Positions 20,001-24,269 of a DNA stretch of 25,000 bases are shown here, in pieces. Position numbers and translations under genes: made by a program. The notes beneath the pieces were generated by a model. The model was not told where the DNA came from, searched no databases, and saw only the letters and a program-made list of their open reading frames with translations. Each line of letters opens with the position of its first letter. Positions within the stretch are counted from its first letter, which is position 1. Origin of the DNA: Branchiostoma floridae (taxonomy: Eukaryota; Chordata; Leptocardii; Amphioxiformes; Branchiostomatidae); the NCBI RefSeq assembly GCF_000003815.2, contig NC_049996.1, positions 3,428,266-3,453,265 of the forward strand, in the 5' to 3' direction.

Positions 20001-20716
20001 GTGAGTTGTACGTCTGTACCGTATGCAGACCGTAATTATCAATTACACGTGTTGCATGCGTACCTCTTCCTACTGTCTGCACTGTCTCTACTGTCTGTAC
20101 GGGGCACACGCGTCGCCCGTACTGGCTCGTACGGGGGGAGGGGGGGGGTGCTTGGGTTGAATCCACAACCTGAACGTATGGAAAGTTTTTCATGCACTTA
20201 ACGTTCTACGGCGCGTCTGCGTGCCCCCGAATTCGTTGGGTTCCGTACGATGTCGTACGGAGGCGGTATTTACCGAATACGGATCCCAAAAGATTGCCCG
20301 CGGTTTTGTACGTAGGACACAGTTGCACGTACGGGTTGAGCCCTTAGCTCTAAGCAAGAGGATTGTTCGTTTGTTGGTCGGTGCTTGGGATAGTTTTGTT
20401 TATTTCAAACAAAAATTCTTCTTCCAGAATTGTCTTGTGAACATTGGCAAATAAAATGTCGTTAGATATAAATTAGGTTTAGATGTTCATTGCAACGACC
20501 CTAAATGTTTTGTCGCCATATATAAACAGACAGTAGTAGTGATAAACAGAAAATCACTAATTGCTTTCATTCGTTGGAGTAGAGCTAGCCCCGATAGATT
20601 ATTAGACAACGGAAGACTTCGTAACCAACCAAGAAGTCAGCATCAGGATTGACTCCCTCCGCTAACAGCTGCTTCACTCTGTTCGTGTCTCCTTGCCCTG
20701 CAGCCATCCACAGCGC
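7792..20716 (-). CDS. Multi-exon Roco-type gene: ANK-Roc-COR-CARD-like-TIR-like-ZU5-UPA-Death protein (5' end not located)
   Basis: Seventeen exons join in one frame (about 1584 codons plus stop): 20716-20630, 19322-19224, 19098-19000, 18616-18349, 18177-18121, 17908-17795, 17478-17128, 16394-16285, 15941-14767, 14499-14435, 14328-14044, 13559-13123, 13025-12900, 12685-12423, 11918-11056, 8438-8361, 8069-7792. Each intron is GT-AG and each pair of exon phases matches. Approximate residues: ANK 1-95; Roc 96-395 (P-loop 141-148, G3 307-311, G4 388-391); COR 396-786; CARD-like 809-903; TIR-like 904-1049; ZU5 1050-1178; repeat linker 1211-1290; UPA 1300-1466; Death 1493-1584. Known family roles: Roc-COR is a GTPase/dimerisation unit, ZU5-UPA-Death is the regulated tail of PIDD and UNC5, and TIR, CARD and Death are homotypic signalling modules. 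I infer a cytosolic GTPase-gated death or immune signalling scaffold; no signal peptide or membrane segment is visible. The weakest points are the first exon, the Roc exon acceptor and the start codon. Six more ankyrin exons upstream may belong to it. Confidence 0.75.
8361..8438 (-). CDS. Basic linker exon between UPA and Death (78 bp)
   Basis: The sequence lies between TGATAACAG and AGCAAG|GTATTT and encodes EKKTSQKRHGRQLSDVGPSS then KPPKQ. It is phase 1 at both ends, so it fits between the UPA and Death exons, and it could be skipped: the UPA exon also joins the Death exon directly in frame. It lacks homology I recognise; support is from splice sites, phase and hydrophilic composition. Confidence 0.55.
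8923..10451. mobile_element. 1.5-kb foldback DNA element, TAACGCTAG family
   Basis: The ends are TAACGCTAGTTCACCTTTAT and its exact reverse complement, the same terminus as the short MITEs at 4205 and 5749. Inside are long inverted arms, about 9087-9403 and 10005-10315, around a unique centre. Open frames on opposite strands in the arms are mirror images and do not resemble a transposase, so I call it non-autonomous. It sits in the intron between the UPA exon and the 78-bp linker exon. Confidence 0.82.
10543..10990. mobile_element. hAT-like MITE (448 bp)
   Basis: The left terminus TAGGGATGGGTACGG is matched by the reverse complement of the right end (TAGGGGTGGGTACCG). The flanks TTCTTTAC (10535-10542) and GTCTTTAC (10991-10998) agree in 7 of 8 positions, an 8-bp target duplication typical of hAT elements. 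The right part has iterated GGACCTGGACCTGAA tracts. No transposase. Confidence 0.82.
11056..11918 (-). CDS. Repeat linker and UPA domain exon
   Basis: The 863-bp exon starts after TCTGCGTTAG (phase 2). The first third is an acidic Ser/Gly/Glu/Asn-rich linker with a 20-residue tandem repeat. From about 11545 it changes to a folded segment: AFQVCWNRYTEDKVFLIINP, then HLMCVHKDDDPTDFF, INFYFPPADCNRCTVELIL, KGVVHFSRYHAESGEPLTD and AAVFLYFDE, which I read as a UPA domain, the usual partner of ZU5. The donor GAAG|GTACAT (phase 1) matches the linker exon at 8438. If the donor is not used, the frame stays open to a stop at 11000-11002 and gives a product without the Death domain. Confidence 0.75.
11567..11821 (-). 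repeat. 60-bp coding minisatellite (20-residue repeat, about 4.25 units)
   Basis: Units start at 11821, 11761, 11701, 11641 and a partial at 11581. Each encodes a variant of A-E-E-S/T followed by a Gly/Gln/Asn/Glu-rich stretch (for example AEESISRKPGHQGEASKQGV). The period is exactly 60 bp, so the frame is kept. It lies in the linker between the ZU5 and UPA domains. Confidence 0.9.
12027..12399. mobile_element. MITE with 8-bp target duplication, CATCCTCCTACGC family, copy 1
   Basis: The termini are CATCCTTCTACGC and GCGTAGGAGAATG, with flanks GTCTATTA and GTCTATTG (7 of 8). An internal second CATCCTCCTACGC start lies at 12239. It shares most of its length with the copy at 13678. It lies in the intron between ZU5 exon 2 and the UPA exon. 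Confidence 0.82.
12423..12685 (-). CDS. ZU5 domain exon 2, ending in HFC
   Basis: The exon after TTTTTTTGTAAG encodes SAVTPVLTVHQEQEEDFLQP, VRVTLPWAWKTKDC, KVVLMERKPHHPQWTSLRL, and ends AVTFTTRHFCG at CGG|GTAAGG (phase 2). These are the second half of ZU5. In PIDD and UNC5CL the ZU5 ends with the self-cleaving HFS; here the aligned tripeptide is HFC (codons 12433-12425), directly before the splice junction. Confidence 0.78.
12900..13025 (-). CDS. ZU5 domain exon 1
   Basis: The 126-bp phase-0 exon between TTTCCACAG and TTGGAG|GTAAAG encodes YTIKPEGCTLEEDGVTLVFP, then EGCVETERSLSLE. The pattern G..LE..GVTL.fPeG......ls.. is the opening of a ZU5 domain. It joins the next exon in phase 0 to complete the fold. 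Confidence 0.75.
13123..13559 (-). CDS. TIR-like domain exon
   Basis: The 437-bp exon between TTTCTAG and GGAAG|GTGCGT begins NDIVILHVGDYDDKLVQPLV (box-1-like strand and acidic turn), continues GVTVCEDVIQSGDDF (box 2 and BB-loop position), LKRNARMVVPIITPQAL, HWSTLGYEF, then LVFPVFAYPEGTRERLLEVL. This order fits a TIR fold. TIR domains act as homotypic adaptors or NAD-cleaving enzymes. Trp and Glu are five residues apart here rather than the more usual three, so catalytic competence is doubtful. Phase 1 in, phase 0 out. Confidence 0.68.
13678..13998. mobile_element. MITE with 8-bp target duplication, CATCCTCCTACGC family, copy 2
   Basis: The termini are CATCCTCCTACGC and GCGTAGGAGAATG, flanked by perfect AACGGAAA duplications (13670-13677 and 13999-14006). 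It is 321 bp and non-coding. An 8-bp duplication fits hAT or P-type transposases. It lies in the intron between the CARD-like and TIR-like exons. Confidence 0.9.
14044..14328 (-). CDS. CARD-like death-fold exon
   Basis: The 285-bp phase 1-1 exon encodes a helical segment: IGPVLDCMETCGGLDLAECD, then RIRHELTFVSRFHELVATV and NDAGDKCRRLLGASVE. The pattern GxLdxxEcdrIr...T...R..eLv..v...G.k....Ll is that of CARD helices 2 to 5 as I know the family. I infer a CARD or CARD-like fold; a more generic Death-fold or plain helical linker is possible. Acceptor CATGCAG, donor GAGAG|GTAATG. Symmetric phase fits a shuffled module. Confidence 0.6.
14435..14499 (-). CDS. Short linker exon after COR (65 bp)
   Basis: The exon encodes ISEDFIDVWMDGSGAQRMSL. 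The acceptor GACATCAG was chosen over TATTTCAG eight bases downstream because only the former gives phase 2, matching the COR exon. The donor GCAG|GTACAC leaves phase 1, matching the next exon. No domain recognised; a linker into the CARD-like segment. Confidence 0.65.
14601..14660 (-). mobile_element. 3' tail of a non-LTR retroelement or SINE
   Basis: On the minus strand the sequence runs ACAATTGTTGTGCAATAAAG then CTATTATTATTATT, the AATAAA-plus-(ATT)n tail typical of L2/CR1-type elements. The 5' extent is unclear. It lies in the intron after the COR exon. Confidence 0.55.
14767..15941 (-). CDS. COR domain exon (end of Roc plus COR)
   Basis: A single 1175-bp exon between TTGGTTTCAG and AGTCG|GTGAGG. 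It starts with the last Roc strand (PKIFVIDNFSKDN, the G5 region), then a COR domain recognisable from VPITWLHLKSKLMD, LTFLHDLGDIIFINEP, LRPQVMIDVFKTIITV, EEIYFVPSLL and LPSGMFYRLQAICVRRFG. COR dimerises Roco proteins and couples GTP state to neighbouring domains. The length (about 390 residues) and motif order suit a full COR. It ends in phase 2, which matches the next exon only if the acceptor is CATCAG at 14500. Confidence 0.88.
16285..16394 (-). CDS. Roc GTPase exon: G4 motif
   Basis: The exon encodes YLDHWLNSVRTHG, a basic stretch, then PPIVLVLTRKDMVTK. LTRKD is the guanine-recognising G4 motif. Acceptor CCTGTTCAG, donor CAAG|GTATTC; phase 1 in and phase 0 out, joining the neighbouring exons exactly. 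The basic HKRKDK segment before the G4 strand is a frequent Roco feature. Confidence 0.85.
16506..17085. mobile_element. Intronic inverted-repeat element rich in ATTC/GAAT
   Basis: The left end (GCCTCCTTCACACGGGAGCA, then AGAATCAGCC) and the reverse complement of the right end (GGGCCTTTACACTGAAGCC, then GGAATCAGGC) form imperfect terminal repeats. The interior is a dense series of ATTC in the left half and GAAT in the right half, i.e. a large degenerate palindrome. No coding signal supports the 116-codon open frame inside. Confidence 0.6.
17128..17478 (-). CDS. Roc GTPase exon: Gln-rich insert then switch II (G3)
   Basis: The first half is low-complexity and Gln/Asp/Ser-rich; the second half is RLSIWDFGGQATYYGSH, the G3/switch II motif (DxxGQ), followed by QCFFTPRGIYILVMSLL, a typical Roc strand-helix. 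The donor AGAG|GTACAT leaves phase 1. The start was placed at the TTCCAG acceptor at 17479 because it matches the phase-1 donor of the previous exon. An upstream in-frame AG (ACTAAG) exists but is phase 0. Confidence 0.8.
17747..17829. repeat. 48-bp tandem duplication at an exon edge
   Basis: A 35-bp segment at 17747-17781 recurs at 17795-17829 with one difference. The downstream copy is coding in the Roc insert exon; the other lies past its donor site. Confidence 0.88.
17795..17908 (-). CDS. Roc insert exon (114 bp, phase 1-1), Gln/Glu/Lys-rich
   Basis: The frame is open from CACATAAG to GAAG|GTAAAA and encodes a hydrophilic Q/E/T/K-rich segment (ETPTQSQQTAKLE). Composition matches the Gln-rich start of the next exon, supporting the frame. 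The donor falls at the edge of a 48-bp tandem duplication: a second copy of TPTQSQQTA stays open in the same frame beyond the donor, so readthrough or an alternative end is possible. Symmetric phase allows skipping. Confidence 0.6.
18121..18177 (-). CDS. Roc insert exon (57 bp, phase 1-1)
   Basis: A short symmetric exon between TTGCTTACAG and GAAG|GTTGGT that encodes a charged helical stretch (EPDEFKETMAERLAEKQE). It lies between the G2 and G3 motifs of the GTPase. Because it is phase 1 at both ends it could be skipped without a frameshift. Confidence 0.65.
18349..18616 (-). CDS. Roc GTPase exon 1: P-loop and switch I
   Basis: This exon carries the helix LRGPGMQQLYSQ, the strand RGLVVGQYRSGKT with a classical G1 P-loop (GxxxxGKT), then RRLTGEKAVED and ITDGIEIS, the G2 region with its Mg-binding Thr. 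The donor AAAG|GTTTGA leaves phase 1. The start used here is the phase-0 acceptor GTGAAG at 18617, chosen because the preceding ankyrin exon ends in phase 0. That acceptor is weak and other AGs within the next 40 bases could serve if another exon intervenes. Confidence 0.75.
18739..18851 (+). repeat. (CTCA)n microsatellite, copy 1
   Basis: Tandem CACT/CTCA units with GCTC interruptions, followed by AGAAAGTGACCGC and ACGAAAGCCAGCAGCAGTGA. The same order occurs at 22765-22890, marking a duplicated segment. Confidence 0.95.
19000..19098 (-). CDS. Ankyrin-repeat exon I (99 bp, phase 0), last before the GTPase
   Basis: A 33-residue ankyrin repeat with VTPLQKATSGGHVGVAELLL and EARKRVKSRDV. The TPLH histidine is Gln and the end is unusually basic, as expected of a C-terminal cap. 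The acceptor is TGTCACAG and the donor GTG|GTAAGG. It joins the Roc exon in phase 0. Confidence 0.8.
19224..19322 (-). CDS. Ankyrin-repeat exon H (99 bp, phase 0)
   Basis: A 33-residue ankyrin repeat with STPLHAAASRGHVGVAELLL and VGARVDSRDE. The acceptor is TGACACAG and the donor GAG|GTAAGG. It is very similar to exons A-F at 23-24 kb although 3.6 kb of unrelated DNA lies between, consistent with segmental duplication or gene conversion. Confidence 0.82.
19344..19835. repeat. Segmental duplicate block, copy 1
   Basis: The block opens with an inverted repeat (GCTCATAATACACTTTTGCT mirrored by AGCAAAAGTGTATCATGAGC, 19344-19441) and runs to GGACGACTGA. It aligns with 24270-25000, except that the latter has about 220 extra bases near 24381-24603. 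Confidence 0.88.
19836..20350. mobile_element. CGTACG-rich MITE, CTAAGGGCACAAC family, copy 1
   Basis: The left end CTAAGGGCACAAC is mirrored at the right by the reverse complement CTAAGGGCTCAACCCGTACG. The interior has many CGTAC/GTACG motifs and a G-rich tract (about 20131-20149). It begins exactly where the 19.3-19.8 kb duplicate block ends. Confidence 0.72.
20630..20716 (-). CDS. N-cap-like ankyrin exon G
   Basis: The exon begins after CTCTACAG and reads ALWMAAGQGDTNRVKQLL, then AEGVNPDADFL, before a possible TTG|GTTGGT donor. The form (LWMAAGQGD, no TPLH) is typical of the first, capping repeat of an ankyrin stack, unlike the internal TPLH repeats around it. It is 87 bp and phase 0 at both ends, so it joins the next exon in frame. 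The donor choice is tentative: an alternative GTTACG lies four bases downstream but would change phase. No convincing ATG exon was found upstream. Confidence 0.6.
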
Positions 20717-20844
20717 CTGTAGAGACAACAAACATCAGGAACAACTGTTAACATTTATTCAAGAAGCGCAGCTTTCAGCAAGTGGAACATCTACATGTAC
20801 ATCCAAATTCACTTGTTCCATTGCGGGAACTTTTTTGACACATG

Positions 20845-21060
20845 CATAGACACACACACATACACGTACAAAACACACACAGAAAACACACATATATAGA
20901 CACTCACACACATGCACATACACATATAAACACACATAGACACGCAAACACACACCTACACGAACACATACAAACACACATGCACACACAAACACACATA
21001 GGCACGCGCAGACACACAAACTCACACACACACACACTAACACACACACACACACACATA
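20845..21060. repeat. (CA)n-rich microsatellite
   Basis: Interrupted CACA, CATA and CACG units. It lies directly upstream, on the minus strand, of the N-cap-like ankyrin exon. The His/Thr-rich and Cys/Val-rich frames across it are repeat artefacts. Confidence 0.96.
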
Positions 21061-21505
21061 CATACTTGCATACGCTGCAGCCACAAACAGCGCCAGCAGT
21101 ACGCTCACTCGGTGGTTTATTGGGTGGTTATCGCACCTGACCAGGGATTATCTCACCATATACACCTCAGGCCGGGGCATTAACCCTTTAATATTACATC
21201 GATTAGAACAACAATTACAGCAAAAAATGGCATCATCGCGCAACTGAGTGCAGAAGACATGCGAGACTACATACGAATGCAGCCAACGGAACATAGAGAT
21301 ATCTTTACAGGTGCGAACACTCATCAGGTCACAGAGTAATAAAGAAAGGTGAGCTACTTATACGGCCTCATACATACGTAGCTTGTGGCCAAGCTAACTA
21401 GAGAGACTAAGAGAGGAGGTTTATGCTACAGAACTACTGACCACCCGGGTTGGTCGTCTTTATTCATCCCCATATCAAGGTATGTGGTGAGATAATGTGG
21501 TGGGA
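21061..21505. other. Spacer, no gene seen
   Basis: No supported coding or repeat content. A short minus-strand match (GCGCTG...TGGCTGCAG, about 21074-21092) to the start of exon G may be chance. Confidence 0.4.
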
Positions 21506-22146
21506 GAGGCCCGGTCTGCCTTAACACCACAGACGACAAACGACTCAGAAACACCACAAACGACCACAAACGACTCTGATATGCAGTGTATATGGGTCAA
21601 AAACCTTGTGTGGCGCTCTGGAGACATTCTTTATACATTTATGAATTTAAAAAAATGCAGCAAGTCCTACGTATTCACCAGTTATATCGAGTTAGTCCGC
21701 CGGTTTCAAGATCGAAGCGATTCTTTGCCACCATGTTGGATCGCCCGTGCTAGGAGGCTGCATGGGGAAGTTCTCGATACCTTCAACGGCTCCATAGACG
21801 ACAGGACGACAAAACTATAGACGCTGTTGGTTCATAGATTATAGCATACCGCAATTCTACCATTGTCAACTTATAAAACTTGTATACTAAGTGTTTTAAT
21901 TTTCGGCCTCAAATGCAAGCAAGCACGATCCAACATGGTGGCCAAGAATTGCTTTAATCTTGAAACCGGACTAACTCAAAATAACTGGTGAATACGTAGG
22001 ACTTGCTGCATTTTTTAAATTCATAAATGTATAAACAATGTCTCCAGAGCGCCACACAAGGTTTTTGAGTGCCACACAGTGCATATTAGAGTCGTTTGTG
22101 GTGTTTCTGAGTCGTTTGTGGTGTTTAGGCACACCCGGAGAGGCTC
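21506..22146. mobile_element. Large foldback element (arms ~240 bp)
   Basis: The left arm (about 21506-21750) and right arm (about 21908-22146) are reverse complements with few differences, e.g. TGCAGCAAGTCCTACGTATT mirrored by AATACGTAGGACTTGCTGCA. The loop is about 150 bases. Tandem ACGACAAACGACTC-like units sit at the outer ends. Open frames within are mirror artefacts. Confidence 0.88.
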
Positions 22147-22239
22147 AGAGGAAATCACGTACACAGTTTGTTGAAAGATATTTTCTTCCCAGGCCAGACA
22201 CATGTAATCTCCGAGCAGATCCTAAGGTAGCATAAGATA

Positions 22240-22323
22240 GTATCAAAAGCTGCGAGAAGAGTGAAGCCGGCGTAGCCAAACACACTCCTAGGCCTGCTTC
22301 ACTCTTCTGACAGCTTTTGATAC
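22240..22323. repeat. Hairpin (stem ~30 bp)
   Basis: GTATCAAAAGCTG at 22240-22252 is mirrored by CAGCTTTTGATAC at 22311-22323, and the stem continues through AGAAGAGTGAAGC with a two-base mismatch. Confidence 0.85.
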
Positions 22324-22406
22324 GATTCAAAGTGAAGCAACACTGCGGTCGTCACGTCGCCGATTGAATTGGCGTTCAAATTCACTTCGCTGCCGCGTTT
22401 GTAAAG

Positions 22407-22705
22407 CTAAGGGCACAACATACCGTACGTGCAAGTACGTGCTGTCTAGGTCATAAAACGTAGGTAATCTTTTGGGATTCGTTAGTGGTAAGTATCGCCT
22501 CCGTACGTATACGAACCGACGGATTTTGGAGCACAGACACGCCGTAGATTTTTACGTACAGGCAAAACTTTGTGTCCCTTCGGGAGGGGGTTTCGCCCCC
22601 CCCCCCCCCCCCCCCCGGTACGTGCCAGTACGGGGGACGCGCCTGTCCTGTACAGCATGACGTACGGACAAATTACACGTAAGGTGGGTTGTGCCCTTTG
22701 CTTAG
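22407..22705. mobile_element. CGTACG-rich MITE, CTAAGGGCACAAC family, copy 2
   Basis: The left end CTAAGGGCACAAC is mirrored by GTTGTGCCCTTTGCTTAG at the right. It has the same CGTACG-rich interior, and a run of 21 C at 22596-22616. Non-coding. Confidence 0.75.
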
Positions 22706-22764
22706 ATAATTATGATCGTTCTTAATTTTGACTACGGCGGAGTGTGACTCCAAGTCGACTAGAA

Positions 22765-22832
22765 ACTCACTCACTCACTCACTCACTCACTCACTCACTC
22801 ACTCACTCACTCACTCACTCACTCTCTCACTC
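22765..22832 (+). repeat. (CTCA)n microsatellite, copy 2
   Basis: Tandem CTCA units followed by AGAAAGTAACTGT and ACGAAAGCCAGCAGCAGTGA, as in copy 1. Both copies lie just downstream (minus strand) of an ankyrin exon cluster. Confidence 0.95.
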
Positions 22833-22972
22833 AGAAAGTAACTGTAGTGGTCGCATGCGCTTCACGAAAGCCAGCAGCAGTGATCCATCGAAAATGCTTG
22901 GGTAAACTCAGCCTGTATTGTAATTGTGACACCTCAACATGTCAAACGCCTGTAGTAATCATCAATCCTTAC

Positions 22973-23071
22973 CCCATGCCCACTGTACACTCGTGCTCCA
23001 GCCTTCAGGAGCACTTCAGCAACACCAACATGTCCTCTTGAAGCTGCATAGTTAACTGGCGTGGCTCCAAA
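22973..23071 (-). CDS. Ankyrin-repeat exon F (99 bp, phase 0)
   Basis: A 33-residue ankyrin repeat and the most diverged of the upstream six: TPVNYAASRGHVGVAEVLL, with the TPLH histidine replaced by Asn and an atypical GARVYSGHG end. The acceptor is ATTCACAG and the donor GGG|GTAAGG. It is the last exon of the upstream cluster. No Roc exon follows before the next ankyrin exon at 20.7 kb, so this cluster either continues into that exon or is an orphaned paralogue fragment. Confidence 0.75.
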
Positions 23072-23193
23072 CTGTGAATGTAAGAAATAGAGATGATGTT
23101 AGATATAGCAAGTGAAGCATTTCCATTATAAAAATAAAGTAGATATATGTGAAGTTTAACATGCCATCACCAGTAGTAATTATGAACCCTTAC

Positions 23194-23292
23194 CCGATTC
23201 CTACTGTCCGCCTTTGCTCCAACCTTCAGGAGGAGTTCAGCAACACCAACATGTCCTCCTTCAGCTGCCCCGTGAAGTGGCGTGTCTCCAAA
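23194..23292 (-). CDS. Ankyrin-repeat exon E (99 bp, phase 0)
   Basis: A 33-residue ankyrin repeat with DTPLHGAAEGGHVGVAELLL and VGAKADSRNR. Acceptor TGTCACAG, donor CGG|GTAAGG. The usual Ser before GGH is Glu here, one of few changes in an otherwise homogenised core. Confidence 0.82.
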
Positions 23293-23416
23293 CTGTGACA
23301 GTAAGGAATAGAGATGATGTTAGATTGCAAGTGAACTCTTTATCATATCAAACACAATGTGTGTAATGTTTAAAACTCAAACATGTCAATCGCCTGTAGT
23401 AATCATCAACCCTTAC

Positions 23417-23515
23417 CCCATCCCCACTGTCCACCCGTGCTCCAGCCTTCATGAGGAGTTGAGCAACACCAACATGTCCTCCTGAAGCTGCTTTGTGAAG
23501 TGGCCTGGCTCCAGA
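23417..23515 (-). CDS. Ankyrin-repeat exon D (99 bp, phase 0)
   Basis: A 33-residue ankyrin repeat. It departs slightly from the consensus (ARPLHKAAS in place of ATPLHKAAS, and AQLLMKAGARVDSGDG). The Thr of the TPLH turn, which normally caps the first helix, is replaced by Arg. Acceptor TGTCACAG, donor GGG|GTAAGG. Confidence 0.82.
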
Positions 23516-23643
23516 CTGTGACAGTAAGGAATAGAGATAATGTAGAATAGCAAGTGAACTCATTATCATAACAAACACTATGTGACTGTGTAACGTTTAA
23601 CACTCAAACATATCAATCACCAGTAGTAATAAACAACCCTTAC

Positions 23644-23742
23644 GCGATCACTAATGTCCAACTGTGCTCCAGCCTTCAGGAGGAGTTCAGCAACACCAAC
23701 ATGTCCTCCTGAAGCTGCCTTGTGAAGTGGCGTGGCTTCAAA
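23644..23742 (-). CDS. Ankyrin-repeat exon C (99 bp, phase 0)
   Basis: A 33-residue ankyrin repeat with TPLHKAASGGHVGVAELLL and GAQLDISDR. The acceptor is TGTCACAG and the donor CGC|GTAAGG. The neighbouring ankyrin exons lie about 230 bases away on either side, the regular period of this array. Confidence 0.82.
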
Positions 23743-23871
23743 CTGTGACAGTAAGGAATAGAGACGATGTTAGATAGCAAGTGAAGCTTTTCCACTATAA
23801 AGAATACGGCAAATATGTGTGAAGTTGAAGACTCAAACATGCCATCATCAGTAGTAATTAAGAACCCTTAC

Positions 23872-23970
23872 CCGATTCGTACTGTCCAACCGTGCTCCAG
23901 CCTCCAGGAGGAGTTCAGCAACACCAACATGTCCTCCTGAAGCTGCATTGTGAAGTGGTGTGGCTCCAGA
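23872..23970 (-). CDS. Ankyrin-repeat exon B (99 bp, phase 0)
   Basis: A 33-residue ankyrin repeat with TPLHNAASGGHVGVAELLL and GARLDSTNR. The acceptor is TGTCACAG and the donor CGG|GTAAGG. At nucleotide level its centre is nearly identical to the neighbouring ankyrin exons, and the adjoining intron sequence is also repeated, pointing to duplication of whole exon-plus-intron units. Confidence 0.82.
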
Positions 23971-24099
23971 CTGTGACAGTAAGGAATAGAGATGATGTTA
24001 GATAGCAAAGGAGGTCTTTGCCATTATAAAGATAAAGTAGATATGCGTGAAATCTAAAACTCAAACATGTCATCACCAGTAGGAATTAGGAACCCTTAC

Positions 24100-24198
24100 C
24101 CCATCCGTACTGTCCAGCTGTGCTCCAGCCTCCAGGAGGAGTTCAGCAACACCAACATGTCCTCCTGAAGCTGCCGCGTGAAGTGGCGTGCCTTCCAA
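24100..24198 (-). CDS. Ankyrin-repeat exon A (99 bp, phase 0)
   Basis: This is one complete 33-residue ankyrin repeat, with the TPLHAAASGGHVGVAELLL core and an acidic-turn end (LDSTDG). A TTACAG acceptor precedes it and GGG|GTAAGG follows. Both ends are phase 0, so it can be gained or lost without a frameshift. It is the most upstream ankyrin exon visible; no exon was recognised in 24199-25000, where a repeat block begins. Confidence 0.8.
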
Positions 24199-24269
24199 CT
24201 GTAACAGTAAGGGATAGAGATGATGTTAGTTAGCAAGTGAAGTCTTTGCCATTATCAGAATCTTTGTTT

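Noticed and set aside
21074-21092. Possible truncated second copy of the N-cap ankyrin exon
   Set aside because: Only about 16 of 19 bases match and the frame runs into the CA repeat; too short to separate from chance.
20759-21183. Cys/Val-rich and His/Thr-rich open frames on both strands
   Set aside because: They follow the second (CA)n tract and are repeat artefacts.
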